Shown here piece by piece: positions 23,642-32,385 of a DNA stretch of 36,498 nt. This DNA is from an uncultured Bacilli bacterium. Lineage in GTDB: Bacteria > Bacillota_I > Bacilli_A > RF39 > UBA660. The position numbers and the translations under genes were made by a program. Below the pieces are notes generated by a model that saw nothing but the letters and a program-made list of their open reading frames with translations, searched no databases and was not told the origin of the DNA. The stretch's first letter is position 1; every line of letters begins with the position of its first letter. The stretch is from the NCBI GenBank assembly GCA_944368815.1, contig CALVXD010000008.1, positions 1-36,498 of the forward strand, written 5' to 3'.

Positions 23642-26044
23642 CTACTTTTTACCACCGCTATATTGATCATTAGCTTTTGCCCTAATGAATTTTTTTGACG
23701 CCTCTATGTTACGTATTTTTTCATCGTTTTCTCTTACTATATTGTCAGCTTCATTAGCAATACTTTGTGCATTATTAACCATGGCATCATACAAATCATA
23801 TGCGTTGTCATAGGAAATGCCGTTAACCACAATAGCACCTTGTGTTTCAAAATCATATCTATTTTTTCTTATATTTTGCACTGCATTAACATATTGTTGT
23901 AATATATTTGCTTCCTCGTCTTTTAGACCATTTCCTGTGTTTCTAAGGTTATCAATAACAGTTTTTGCAGTAGACATAGCAATTTCAAGTTCTCCACTTG
24001 CTTTACCATCATTAATATTTCCAACCAAGAATTCAGCCATACGAGCTTCACCAATATTTTTCTCAATTTCTCCTAAATTAATATTTTCTGATTGTTTGAT
24101 AGCTTCATCTTTTTGTTTTTGTAATTCTGCAATTTGATTATCAATATCACTGGAATCTGGAGTAAGAGTTATTTTTCTACCATATCTATCAGTAGTAATA
24201 ATAGGCTTAAGATTATTTTTTTGATTAGTCAATTCAACTATTTTTGAATCAATGCTTGTTGCTCTTGCTTCTAAGCGTTCTTTAGTTGACTTACTTTTTT
24301 CCAAAATTGAAGCAAAACTTTCATTAGGACCAATAGTAATACCTGCTGCAGCCAATTTGGCAGCTAATCCCTTATCTGCCAAATAATTTGCACCATTTAC
24401 ACCAATACTATTAAAATCTTTGGCTGCTCTTTTTGCATCTTTACCGGTATTTGCAACAGCATCAAATGCCGAATATGAACTTCTTGCAGAAGACGCTCTA
24501 CTTTTTGTTTTTTCATTGTTGCCCTTAATTTTTTCAATATTTTCCTGCATTCTATCATATACAGTATTCGCACCAAACTTCTTATGGACACCTGCACTAA
24601 ATCTAGAAAAACTATTAGATCCACCTGCAGCTTTCCATTGTGCATATGATCTATTAGCTGCTGCTTGACTACTAAAAGCATTACCCAAATTTTTTAAAGG
24701 TCCGCCTTTTTTAGAACCAGCTGCCAAACCTCTACCTAATCCGCTAAAAGCACCTCCAAATCTAGAAAAAATTCCTTTTCGTCCTAAGAATCCAACAACT
24801 CCACCTACTGCTGCTCCAGCAGCTCCAACAGTTGCAGCTCTTGCACCAAACGAAGTTACGCCATGTGTTACACCATATATAGCTTTTCCACCTAACATTC
24901 CTTCAGTCATTTTCTTCCAGCTTAATCCAAACCCTAATTTTCCTTTTCCTACACCTAAACTAGGGAATATTTCGCCAATAACATCAGGTAATTTTTTTGC
25001 AATCATAAGGGCACCTAAAATAATGGCAACTTGGACAAATACTAATAATGTTCCACTAGCACCACTGGTATTTGCGATCATATTTAATCCTTCGTCACCA
25101 GATTCAAACATCAAGTATACAATTAATGCAAAGAAATAAATAATTGCTGTTCTTATAAACATGTCTAAAAAAGTCGATAAACATAATTTAGCCCATTTCA
25201 TTAAGCTATCATTTTTACTTGGAGATAAATACGAAATGATTGGAATAGGTGCTATTATCTGTAACACCGCTAATTGAACCACTCTTGCTCCTAAATAAAT
25301 TGAATACATAATAATCATCCATAAAACAGCCGCTCCTATCGCTACAGCCAAAAATCCACCCAAATGAAAGTCTATAACATAAATATTTTTCATACCTGAT
25401 TGAATTCCGTTACCAAATTCATAATTGTATGGAAGAGTGTCAGTTAAGCATTCATCAATTAAATTTAAAGTATGATAATCTTGTAGCTCCATAAAGGTCA
25501 AGGCATAAGACGAACATGCTAATGATATATCAGAAACTTCTGGAGTTACTTTATAAAAAAGTTTAAATAAATTCGCAGACAAAGCACCACCAAAATTTTC
25601 CATTGAACCAACATTTTTTCCAAAAATAATATTTCCTATAGTATTATCTTCAATAATTGTTGTTTGAACACGAAATGCCATTGAAAATATAGTTGGAACA
25701 AACCCCAAAAGAAGAATTACAATAAAGGCTTTTTTTACAATATTAAACAAGCCTTTTTCTTTATCAGAAAAAATCTCAGGATTAATTAACATTTGTATTA
25801 AAGAAAAAATAACTCTAAACAACATTAATATACCTAATAGGAGACCAACTCTTGTATATAAAACAGAAACTATTCCACCACTTTCTAATGAACTATCAAA
25901 TATCTGAGTTTTAGCTAAAGCTACAAATAAGTCCCAAGCACTAATAATCATTGGATATATTATTTTACATAAGAATCCCATAAAGGCTCTAACCATATTG
26001 TTAAGAATCCCAGATTCTTCTGCTACATCAAGAAAATAAATCAT
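23642..26044 (-). CDS. VirB6/TrbL-like polytopic T4SS channel protein with long cytoplasmic tail
   Basis: 800 residues. About seven membrane segments lie in the first 350 residues (near 17-44, 61-86, 101-126, 226-251, 256-273, 288-312 and 331-350), with the APIPIISYLSPSKND loop typical of Gram-positive VirB6 proteins. After that a Gly/Ala-rich linker (380-450) and a highly charged helical tail of about 350 residues follow. VirB6 forms the membrane channel at the centre of the T4SS. An external loop between the third and fourth segments carries two cysteines. AGGAG lies ten bases before the ATG. Long soluble tails are known in extended VirB6 proteins, but this one is largely coiled-coil in pattern. 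Confidence 0.88.
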   Translation of the reverse strand: MIYFLDVAEESGILNNMVRAFMGFLCKIIYPMIISAWDLFVALAKTQIFDSSLESGGIVSVLYTRVGLLLGILMLFRVIFSLIQMLINPEIFSDKEKGLFNIVKKAFIVILLLGFVPTIFSMAFRVQTTIIEDNTIGNIIFGKNVGSMENFGGALSANLFKLFYKVTPEVSDISLACSSYALTFMELQDYHTLNLIDECLTDTLPYNYEFGNGIQSGMKNIYVIDFHLGGFLAVAIGAAVLWMIIMYSIYLGARVVQLAVLQIIAPIPIISYLSPSKNDSLMKWAKLCLSTFLDMFIRTAIIYFFALIVYLMFESGDEGLNMIANTSGASGTLLVFVQVAIILGALMIAKKLPDVIGEIFPSLGVGKGKLGFGLSWKKMTEGMLGGKAIYGVTHGVTSFGARAATVGAAGAAVGGVVGFLGRKGIFSRFGGAFSGLGRGLAAGSKKGGPLKNLGNAFSSQAAANRSYAQWKAAGGSNSFSRFSAGVHKKFGANTVYDRMQENIEKIKGNNEKTKSRASSARSSYSAFDAVANTGKDAKRAAKDFNSIGVNGANYLADKGLAAKLAAAGITIGPNESFASILEKSKSTKERLEARATSIDSKIVELTNQKNNLKPIITTDRYGRKITLTPDSSDIDNQIAELQKQKDEAIKQSENINLGEIEKNIGEARMAEFLVGNINDGKASGELEIAMSTAKTVIDNLRNTGNGLKDEEANILQQYVNAVQNIRKNRYDFETQGAIVVNGISYDNAYDLYDAMVNNAQSIANEADNIVRENDEKIRNIEASKKFIRAKANDQYSGGKK

Positions 26045-26064
26045 AAAAATGCATCTCCTTCACA

Positions 26065-26868
26065 CTAATAAATATTACAAGTACCACCATTAACAAAACC
26101 AGCAGCATCATTAGTAATTTGAATTATTAAATTAACAAAATATGGTGACATAAAAATAATTACCGCAATTATTAAACGTCTAATAAATGTTTTTTGAATT
26201 TTTTTCATATCGTCCTCAGATGAAGACAACACAGCTCTAACAAAATCAAATGTGCCCAAAGCAATTACCAAAATTGGAACAATTATTTTTATGTAGTCCA
26301 TTCCCGTATTTATCATAACCATAACATTAGGTCCAATTAATGAAGCACAATCGCCAATTTCATCAGTAAAAATTGGATCAATATCTTCAATTATACAATC
26401 TTTACAAGTCGCTATCTCCTGTAATTTTCTCGCTGTAGCTTTTAGTGGATTAAAATTAAAACCTATTATTGGAAATTTTTTGTCTTGAATAAAAATCTTG
26501 GTATTATCTGTTAAAAAATAATTCTCAATTCCAAGAATAACATAATAAGGACATTCGTTATTTTTTTTAACCACATCCATCCAAGCACTATGTGTTAATT
26601 CGTCATCAAAATTTACTAATCCATTAATATAATTTTTAGTATAATTGCCATTTTCGTCAAGCATAACAACTTTATAATTATTTTCATCATATTCTATTTG
26701 AAATTCATAAGTATGATTTTCTTGTACAGATTTTTTACTAGACTCATCAAAAGAAACATGTGTAATTCTATATGTATAACTACATACCCCTTCTTCCGCA
26801 TCTACTACCTCATTAAAAGAAAACATAAATAATAAAAAACTTAATACTATAAATGCTGCTTTTTTCAT
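26065..26868 (-). CDS. VirB2-like membrane protein with secreted N-terminal domain
   Basis: 267 residues. A cleavable-looking signal (MKKAAFIVLSFLLFMFSF, cut near VDA-EEG) is followed by an external domain of about 160 residues with six cysteines, then two membrane segments (about 193-212 and 226-250) separated by SSSEDDMKKIQKTFIRR. That hairpin matches the 113-residue protein at 26977 (LGTxDxxxAVxxSxEDxxKxxQK) and Gram-positive TrbC/VirB2-type proteins, here fused to an extra domain. It is thought to form part of the channel or a pilus-like conduit. It has its own promoter (26893-26922). Confidence 0.75.
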   Translation of the reverse strand: MKKAAFIVLSFLLFMFSFNEVVDAEEGVCSYTYRITHVSFDESSKKSVQENHTYEFQIEYDENNYKVVMLDENGNYTKNYINGLVNFDDELTHSAWMDVVKKNNECPYYVILGIENYFLTDNTKIFIQDKKFPIIGFNFNPLKATARKLQEIATCKDCIIEDIDPIFTDEIGDCASLIGPNVMVMINTGMDYIKIIVPILVIALGTFDFVRAVLSSSEDDMKKIQKTFIRRLIIAVIIFMSPYFVNLIIQITNDAAGFVNGGTCNIY

Positions 26869-26892
26869 AAAAACACCTCTTCAATATAAATT

Positions 26893-26922
26893 ATTATACC
26901 ACACAAATTAAATCTCTTTCAA
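26893..26922 (-). promoter_or_regulatory. Promoter before the T4SS core genes
   Basis: TTGAAA (26922-26917), an 18-base spacer ending TGTGG (extended -10) and perfect TATAAT (26898-26893) on the minus strand, about 25 bases before the ATG at 26868. It follows a terminator, so the VirB6-VirB4 set can be expressed apart from the Tad genes. Confidence 0.8.
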
Positions 26923-26942
26923 TAATATAATCAATTTTTTCA

Positions 26943-26972
26943 TAAAAAAAAGCAACTTAAAAAGTTTGCTTT
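26943..26972 (-). terminator. Terminator after the small VirB2-like gene
   Basis: AAAGCAAACTT/AAGTTGCTTT with one bulged A, a 3-base loop and a run of eight T on the minus strand. It splits the 26977 gene from the rest of the T4SS genes, as for a highly expressed pilin. Confidence 0.8.
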
Positions 26973-26976
26973 AATA

Positions 26977-27318
26977 TTACTCTACTTCAAACCAACAAGT
27001 CTGCCAATTCAAAGTTCCTTTAATATCTTCGTCACCATTAGGTTTATTAGCAGTACCTATTAAATTAAACACTAGACTAACTAACGTTACTACAAAGAAT
27101 ACCGCTGCTGCATAAATACATCTTTTAATTAGCATCTTTTGAGCATTTTTTATTTCATCTTCTTTACTTGCAATTACCGCTTTTCCTAAATCAATGGTAC
27201 CTAAAACAATTAATATAATTGGAATACCTATTTGAATTAATGGTAAAACACCATCTCTTACAATTCTAATTATTGGCATTATACTTTCACAAGCTGCTTT
27301 AACTTCTTCTGGTGTCAT
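26977..27318 (-). CDS. Small VirB2-like pilin/channel protein
   Basis: 113 residues with two membrane segments (about 22-43 and 67-90) joined by AVIASKEDEIKNAQKMLIKR. This is the compact TrbC/VirB2-type hairpin of Gram-positive T4SS, paralogous to the C-terminal half of the next gene. No clear cleavable signal is visible. It is flanked by its own near-consensus promoter (27345-27373) and a strong terminator (26943-26972), so it is probably made in larger amounts than the other components, as expected for a polymer subunit. GGAGGT lies six bases before the ATG. Confidence 0.8.
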   Translation of the reverse strand: MTPEEVKAACESIMPIIRIVRDGVLPLIQIGIPIILIVLGTIDLGKAVIASKEDEIKNAQKMLIKRCIYAAAVFFVVTLVSLVFNLIGTANKPNGDEDIKGTLNWQTCWFEVE

Positions 27319-27344
27319 ATTTATACCTCCTCACACTTACATAT

Positions 27345-27373
27345 ATGATATAATATTTAACGTATTTTGTCAA
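27345..27373 (-). promoter_or_regulatory. Strong promoter of the small VirB2-like gene
   Basis: Perfect TTGACA (27373-27368), a 17-base spacer and TATCAT (27350-27345) on the minus strand, about 27 bases before the ATG. One of the closest matches to consensus in the window. Confidence 0.85.
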
Positions 27374-27391
27374 CTTTATATTTTATCTATA

Positions 27392-28354
27392 TTAAACTTT
27401 TTGTACTAATCCCAATTTATTAATTAATGGAATTAATATATCAGTATAATTTTCTCTATCATTAATTGGAGGCAATGAATAAAAAATATTTATTCCTGCT
27501 TCTTTTTCAAATTCTTCTATTTCTTTTTCATTTAACATTACTTTATTTAAAATTATTTTTTTACCGCTGTATTTTCTAAACACATCTCTATCAATCATTA
27601 TTAATTTATTTAATTTAATTATACTAGGTTCCAATAAATATAATACATCTGTACATGCATTAACATCTCCATCATTTAAATCCACGAGTAAAATGTATGA
27701 CTCACTATTTTTAGCAATAGTATCACGTAGTTCACTCGAAGATATAGATAACATATCGTTTTCTTTTAAAAACATGAAATCTCTTTTGTTTATTTCTATA
27801 GCTTTAACACCATAGTAATTTGATAATACCTTTTTTAGCATATATACTAAAGTGGTAGAACCAGCATGTGAAGTCAAATTTTTTATTCCAATAACAAAAT
27901 TTTTATTGTTAACTGTATTATTACTATAATTATTGTTAACGTTAGGTTGAGAAACAGTATTTATGGTTTGAGCACCAATATTATGCAAATGTGCAACATC
28001 TCTATATGTATTTGGATGATTATATAAATATATAATTCCTTCTTTATTTCTAGTAAAATTGTATATTCCCATACTTATTAATTGAGATAAAAACTGAGGT
28101 GAAGAACTATATTCATCATTATCCAATATAAGAATAACTTTACTCATATCTAAATTAATAGATAATTTTTGAATATTTTGTAAATTAGTATAATCTTTAA
28201 TAGCTGTTATATCTAAAAACATTTTATTAAAAAAATAATTAGAAAAAGCATTAATTATTTCATCTACAGTAAATTCCCCCGTAATATTTTTACTAATTTC
28301 AAAGTCTAAACTATTTAATAAATCTTTATACTTATTAGAAACAATTACATTCAT
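27392..28354 (-). CDS. TadZ/CpaE-like protein with degenerate ATP-binding site
   Basis: 320 residues. Residues 1-115 look like the atypical receiver-like domain of CpaE/TadZ (ILILDND, then QFLSQLISMGIYNFTRN). After a linker rich in Asn (135-150) comes a MinD/ParA-like domain beginning FVIGIKNLTSHAGSTTLVYML (153-173), where the P-loop KGGxGKT has become SHAGSTT without its lysines. YILLVDLNDG stands for the Walker B strand. TadZ places Tad pili at their cell site. Known TadZ proteins also include forms with weak ATP sites, so function as a localisation factor is plausible. It lies behind the TadE-like pair, 10 bases away. Confidence 0.75.
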   Translation of the reverse strand: MNVIVSNKYKDLLNSLDFEISKNITGEFTVDEIINAFSNYFFNKMFLDITAIKDYTNLQNIQKLSINLDMSKVILILDNDEYSSSPQFLSQLISMGIYNFTRNKEGIIYLYNHPNTYRDVAHLHNIGAQTINTVSQPNVNNNYSNNTVNNKNFVIGIKNLTSHAGSTTLVYMLKKVLSNYYGVKAIEINKRDFMFLKENDMLSISSSELRDTIAKNSESYILLVDLNDGDVNACTDVLYLLEPSIIKLNKLIMIDRDVFRKYSGKKIILNKVMLNEKEIEEFEKEAGINIFYSLPPINDRENYTDILIPLINKLGLVQKV

Positions 28355-28364
28355 ATATTCCCTC

Positions 28365-28772
28365 CTATTTTATTACTACACGTGTTTCCCCAGTTATTGG
28401 TACTAAAACATTAATTCCAAAGAAAGGGAAATTAACTTCAATAAATGTTGTCACTTTATAATAAGTTCCTCTTAATTCATCAGAATAAACTTCATCTATA
28501 CAATATCCTCTACTATTACATGTTGCATATTCTACTTTACTACCATTTGGTCCTACATTTGAAACATAATAATTCATCCCAACGACATAATCATCTATTA
28601 GCATCATTACATCATTGTTATATCCTTCATTTTCTTCAATATAATTTATAATAGTATTCTTTACTCTAAATGCTTTTGCATAACTAAGAGCAATTGCTAT
28701 AAAAGATATATATATTGCAAAAAATATTAACATTAATTTTATAAAAAATGCTCCACCAAATGCATCTCTCAT
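28365..28772 (-). CDS. TadE-like pseudopilin, second copy
   Basis: 135 residues. Very short leader MRDAFG, then a hydrophobic helix (about 7-30) and an external domain with two cysteines (ATCNSRGYCID) and a beta-rich end (ITGETRVVIK). The design is that of TadE/TadF minor pilins. It duplicates the gene at 28787: both begin MRDAFGGAF-IKLMLIF and end in VPI-GE-R. The Glu at mature position 5, usual in type IV pilins, is absent. Part of the Tad set between the pilin and TadZ. Confidence 0.75.
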   Translation of the reverse strand: MRDAFGGAFFIKLMLIFFAIYISFIAIALSYAKAFRVKNTIINYIEENEGYNNDVMMLIDDYVVGMNYYVSNVGPNGSKVEYATCNSRGYCIDEVYSDELRGTYYKVTTFIEVNFPFFGINVLVPITGETRVVIK

Positions 28773-28786
28773 TTAAATCACCTACT

Positions 28787-29215
28787 TTATAAATTACGTA
28801 TTGGTATTCTTACTTCTCCCCTAATAGGAACAGTAAAAGATAAGCCCGCTAAAGAGTCAAATCCAAAAAAGTTTACTTCTAAAAAAGTTGTTACTATGTA
28901 ATTAGATCCACTCGCATCATCAAATGATTCAATACAATACCCTAAATCATAACATGTTATATTACCATTATTTTTAGAATATTCTGCATTATCACCACTT
29001 TGACTTTTTACATAATATCTTATATTACTTAAATATGAATTTACTAAATCTTGACAATTTTCATAACCCTCATATCTTTCAATAAGATCTATAATACCAT
29101 TTTTGGCTTTAAATGCTTTAGCATAATTTAGTGCTACAGCAATAAAACAAACGTATATTACTAAAAATATCAACATCAGTTTTATCATAAAAGCTCCACC
29201 AAACGCATCTCTCAT
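28787..29215 (-). CDS. TadE-like pseudopilin, first copy
   Basis: 142 residues, built like its paralogue downstream: leader MRDAFG, hydrophobic helix (about 7-30), external domain with YAKAFKAKNGIIDLIERYEGY, cysteines at ENCQDL, NITCYD and GYCIES, and the end FTVPIRGEVRIPIRNL. The SCY/GYCI block is shared with the second copy. Probably a minor pilin in the Flp-type pilus, possibly at the tip or in initiation. GGTGAG precedes the ATG; it lies 20 bases after the pilin gene. Confidence 0.75.
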   Translation of the reverse strand: MRDAFGGAFMIKLMLIFLVIYVCFIAVALNYAKAFKAKNGIIDLIERYEGYENCQDLVNSYLSNIRYYVKSQSGDNAEYSKNNGNITCYDLGYCIESFDDASGSNYIVTTFLEVNFFGFDSLAGLSFTVPIRGEVRIPIRNL

Positions 29216-29234
29216 CTTTTACTCACCTACCATT

Positions 29235-29420
29235 TTATTGACATCCTTTTCCTTCAACCCAAGTTTGTCCTGTTGGACATGTTGTATCAGCTCCTACACC
29301 AAAAGAATTTTGAATCCAAGTCGTAATTGGATCCCACATAAGTGCAAGAATACCACCAATAACTGCTATGGCAACAATTGTAATAACTGTCATATTTAAT
29401 TCTCCAGTCGCTTCTTTCAT
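29235..29420 (-). CDS. Flp-like major pilin
   Basis: 61 residues. A six-residue leader MKEATG is followed by ELNMTVITIVAIAVIGGILAL, a single hydrophobic helix, and a short tail with two cysteines (TCPTGQTWVEGKGC) that could form a loop. Size and design match Flp pilins of Tad systems, which are cut after a Gly by a prepilin peptidase. The usual Glu five residues after the cut is missing; a Glu occupies position 1 in its place. The strong AAGGAGGT site and a separate promoter (29448-29476) fit high expression. TadB and TadC genes lie just upstream, TadE-like genes just downstream. Confidence 0.8.
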   Translation of the reverse strand: MKEATGELNMTVITIVAIAVIGGILALMWDPITTWIQNSFGVGADTTCPTGQTWVEGKGCQ

Positions 29421-29447
29421 TTATAACTACCTCCTTTCTCATTCCCC

Positions 29448-29476
29448 ATATAATTTATTCTTTAATTTATATTCAA
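29448..29476 (-). promoter_or_regulatory. Promoter of the Flp-like pilin
   Basis: TTGAAT (29476-29471), a 17-base spacer and TTATAT (29453-29448) on the minus strand, 28 bases before the pilin ATG. It lies in the 66-base gap after the TadC-like gene. Confidence 0.55.
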
Positions 29477-29486
29477 ATTTTATGCA

Positions 29487-30284
29487 TTATTGACCAGTTG
29501 ACGATCCCATAAGCATAAAAATTGAAATCAATAATAATATCATTGTACCTCCACCAGTACATACAAGCATAGCCATCGTTTTACTTTCCATTTTTTCTAA
29601 ACGTGCCTTATATTTTTGCTCTCTTGATTTATTTTGTAATGATGAAACAGTTCTAGCAAAAGCATTTAATTGCTCATGTTTCTTTTCCTGTTCACCAAGA
29701 CCTAGTCTATATAATAATCTCATCATACGCATCGAATCTCTTACTGGATATTCTTGCGCGAAATCCATATAAGGTTGAATACTAGAATCACCTGCTTCAA
29801 TTTTACCAACTAATGTTCTTAATCCAGGTTTGAAAACTTCTGGAGCATCATCAATTGATCTAGCTAATGCTACAGGAACAGTATAATGCTGAATTAGCAC
29901 CTCTAAGCTTTTTAAATAATATGGTAATAAAGAATCAATTTCATTTAAATGTTTTTTATAAAAACTTTTTAAATTACTATAATCAGATTTAAAAACAATA
30001 AATCCTATTACCAAAGCTATTATAACATTAATAAAACTTAAATTCGTTATAAATATAAAAATTAAAACAATCGATACAAGAAGTCCATTTCTTACCCTCT
30101 TCATAAATACAGCTTCAGGATCAATAACTCTATCACCATATTTTGCTCTAAGTAAAAATTCATAATCTTTTTCTTTTAGTAAATCAAAGTATTTTTGATT
30201 ATCTCCTAAAAAAACTTTTGTACTTATAACATTGTTATAAATAAGAATAAATATAATTATTATACCTACTAATAATATTTCCAT
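29487..30284 (-). CDS. TadC-like pilus inner-membrane protein
   Basis: 265 residues. One N-terminal membrane segment (1-17), a pair near 69-102, a cytoplasmic helical domain (LLPYYLKSLEVLIQHY, GDSSIQPYMDFAQEYPVRD) of T2SF (GspF/PilC/TadC) type, and a C-terminal membrane segment (about 238-260). TadB and TadC together form the platform that TadA drives during pilus assembly. It resembles its neighbour TadB in design (both start MEIL-VGII). ATG overlaps the TadB stop (TAATG). Confidence 0.82.
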   Translation of the reverse strand: MEILLVGIIIIFILIYNNVISTKVFLGDNQKYFDLLKEKDYEFLLRAKYGDRVIDPEAVFMKRVRNGLLVSIVLIFIFITNLSFINVIIALVIGFIVFKSDYSNLKSFYKKHLNEIDSLLPYYLKSLEVLIQHYTVPVALARSIDDAPEVFKPGLRTLVGKIEAGDSSIQPYMDFAQEYPVRDSMRMMRLLYRLGLGEQEKKHEQLNAFARTVSSLQNKSREQKYKARLEKMESKTMAMLVCTGGGTMILLLISIFMLMGSSTGQ

Positions 30285-31177
30285 TATTCTGCACCCACAT
30301 TCTCATTATAATACTTTTCTCCACTAAGTAAAAATAAACTATTTATAATTACTATAGCATGTATTATTATTTTAACAAAGAATTGATCTAACATACTAAT
30401 ATATGTAGAAACACCTATTAACAACTGAATTAACATAATTAGTCCATATAATGCAACGCCATACGTAAGAAATTGTTTATGGAAATTACTTCTATCCATT
30501 CTATCTCTATATACACCTTCGACCAACATATCAATATCATTTAACATGTTATCAAATGTTTCACCGGTATTTTTTGCTCCTTCTTTAGTAACTTGTAAAA
30601 ATAATTGATGCATATTTTTAACCATGTAATATGGATATTTTGAATCAAAATATTTAATTGAATCATAAACGTCACCTTTTTCATATGATAATGCGATCAT
30701 AGTTTTTACATCAGACAAAACAGGTTCTTCTAATACACCAGAACTAACTACTCCTTCTAATGACTTTACAAAAGCGTTAGTAGTAGCAAACTCTAATATA
30801 GTATTAGTACAATAAACTTGAATTTGTTCAAAAATATATTCACTATATTGCCTTTTACATCTTAAGTAAGTAATATATGGAATAACTGAAACAGCCAAAA
30901 TTATATAAATAATCACTACTATTAAATCATAAAAATACATATAACTAACAATTCCAGCAACCCCTGCAAACAATATAATTTGTGTAAGATACTGTCTAGG
31001 AGTATACTCTAATCCTAATTCTTTTATTTTTTCACGCATACTTTTAAAAGAATATGGTGCGTATTTATTATATAAATTATCAGCTTCTTTAGTAACGAAA
31101 TTATATATTCCGCCGCCGTTACTGGAACGATACAAAACAATAAACACCAAAATTATTCCAACTATTAAAATTTCCAA
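30284..31177 (-). CDS. TadB-like pilus inner-membrane protein
   Basis: 297 residues. N-terminal membrane segment (1-16), a pair near 64-105, a T2SF-type cytoplasmic domain (ILEFATTNAFVKSLEGVVSS, SYEKGDVYDSIKYFDSKYPYY, then GAKNTGETFDNMLNDIDML) and two C-terminal membrane segments (about 235-285). Partner of TadC at the pilus base. The start codon is TTG at 31177: it has GGTGGTG at good spacing and gives the MEILIVGI start also seen in TadC. Confidence 0.82.
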   Translation of the reverse strand: MEILIVGIILVFIVLYRSSNGGGIYNFVTKEADNLYNKYAPYSFKSMREKIKELGLEYTPRQYLTQIILFAGVAGIVSYMYFYDLIVVIIYIILAVSVIPYITYLRCKRQYSEYIFEQIQVYCTNTILEFATTNAFVKSLEGVVSSGVLEEPVLSDVKTMIALSYEKGDVYDSIKYFDSKYPYYMVKNMHQLFLQVTKEGAKNTGETFDNMLNDIDMLVEGVYRDRMDRSNFHKQFLTYGVALYGLIMLIQLLIGVSTYISMLDQFFVKIIIHAIVIINSLFLLSGEKYYNENVGAE

Positions 31178-31192
31178 AATATCACCACCAAC

Positions 31193-32374
31193 CTATGTAT
31201 TTGAAGTTATAACATTATTATTTATAGCACCATTCATATTGTAAGGAACAGAATTTGTAGTATTACCATTAAAGTTAACTATACTATTAGTGTCTACATT
31301 TTTTGGTTCATGAAATTCCTCTTTTACCAAAATATCCTTAGGCATAATTACACCTTGACTTTCTAAATAACCAATTAAATAACTAGTAGGATTATGCATA
31401 ATAATTTTCCCATCAGGAGTCTTTTTATAGATTATTTGGGTCTTAGCTTCATTAGTATCCGATGTAACATAAAACTCAGTTACTTCAGAAACTTCACGAT
31501 GAAATCTTTGATATTTTGTACTATAATAACCTTTAATATGTACACCTAATTGAACATATCTATGTATACTCCTTAAAAACTGTTCTAAATCTAGATTAGA
31601 TTCTAATAAACTATATAAACGGCTAGGTATAGATTCAGCTTTATCTGCATGAATTGTAGATAAAATGTTATGTCCTGAAGAAATAGAGTTTCTAACTGCC
31701 ATAACCGCTTCTGCACTTCTTACTTCGGATAATAATATCCATCTTGGATTTTGTCTCATACATGTCACTAATACATCTGAATATGATGCTATATTATTTG
31801 TTTTCATAGCAACAATATCTCTATGTGGAAATATCTTATCTAAATGTAATTCTAAAGTATCTTCAATAGTTATAATTTTTTCATTTTCTTTCGTGTGTGC
31901 TGCCAAATATTTAATAAATTCAGTTTTACCTGATCCAGTTTCACCACTTACTAAAATATTGCAATGTCCTTCTACACACTTTAACAAAAAATCATGTATA
32001 TCTAATCTAATATAATCTTCTTGAATAATTTTTTCTTTAACTAATCTAATCTTTGCAGGGGTTTTACGTATTAATACAGCTATACCATTTTTAGCTATGG
32101 AATCATGAACAAAATTCATACGTAATTCTGCACTTTCTGCATCAAGGAATGGATTAGCCATATTAAAAGATTTTCCCATGGAATTGGCACATTGAAAAGC
32201 AATTTTTTCCATTAAAGCATTATCAATACCAGTATTCTCTACCCTAAAAACTCCTTTTGATAAAGTCTTTAACCATACTTGGCCACCATTACTATATGAA
32301 ATATCTGTTACATCATCAGCATCTAAAAATTGTCTCAATGGTCCAAAATCAACTTGACTAAATTCTTGTTCCAT
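31193..32374 (-). CDS. TadA/CpaF-type secretion ATPase
   Basis: 393 residues of the VirB11/PilT superfamily. TadA is the hexameric ATPase that drives assembly (and in some systems retraction) of Flp pili. Walker A GETGSGKT (144-151), Asp box EDTLEL (171-176), Walker B RWILLSEVRSAEA (211-223) and His box STIHADKAE (239-247) are all intact. Ends with a Asn-rich tail. Start: ATG at 32374, six bases after GGGGTG; an in-frame GTG at 32383 lies in that site. As no separate VirB11 exists in the T4SS half, this is the only VirB11-class ATPase in the cluster. Confidence 0.93.
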   Translation of the reverse strand: MEQEFSQVDFGPLRQFLDADDVTDISYSNGGQVWLKTLSKGVFRVENTGIDNALMEKIAFQCANSMGKSFNMANPFLDAESAELRMNFVHDSIAKNGIAVLIRKTPAKIRLVKEKIIQEDYIRLDIHDFLLKCVEGHCNILVSGETGSGKTEFIKYLAAHTKENEKIITIEDTLELHLDKIFPHRDIVAMKTNNIASYSDVLVTCMRQNPRWILLSEVRSAEAVMAVRNSISSGHNILSTIHADKAESIPSRLYSLLESNLDLEQFLRSIHRYVQLGVHIKGYYSTKYQRFHREVSEVTEFYVTSDTNEAKTQIIYKKTPDGKIIMHNPTSYLIGYLESQGVIMPKDILVKEEFHEPKNVDTNSIVNFNGNTTNSVPYNMNGAINNNVITSNT

Positions 32375-32385
32375 TACAATCACCC

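Noticed and set aside
24397-24681. 94-residue minus-strand frame inside the VirB6-like gene
   Set aside because: Out of frame with a strongly supported long gene; no ribosome site and no sensible domain.
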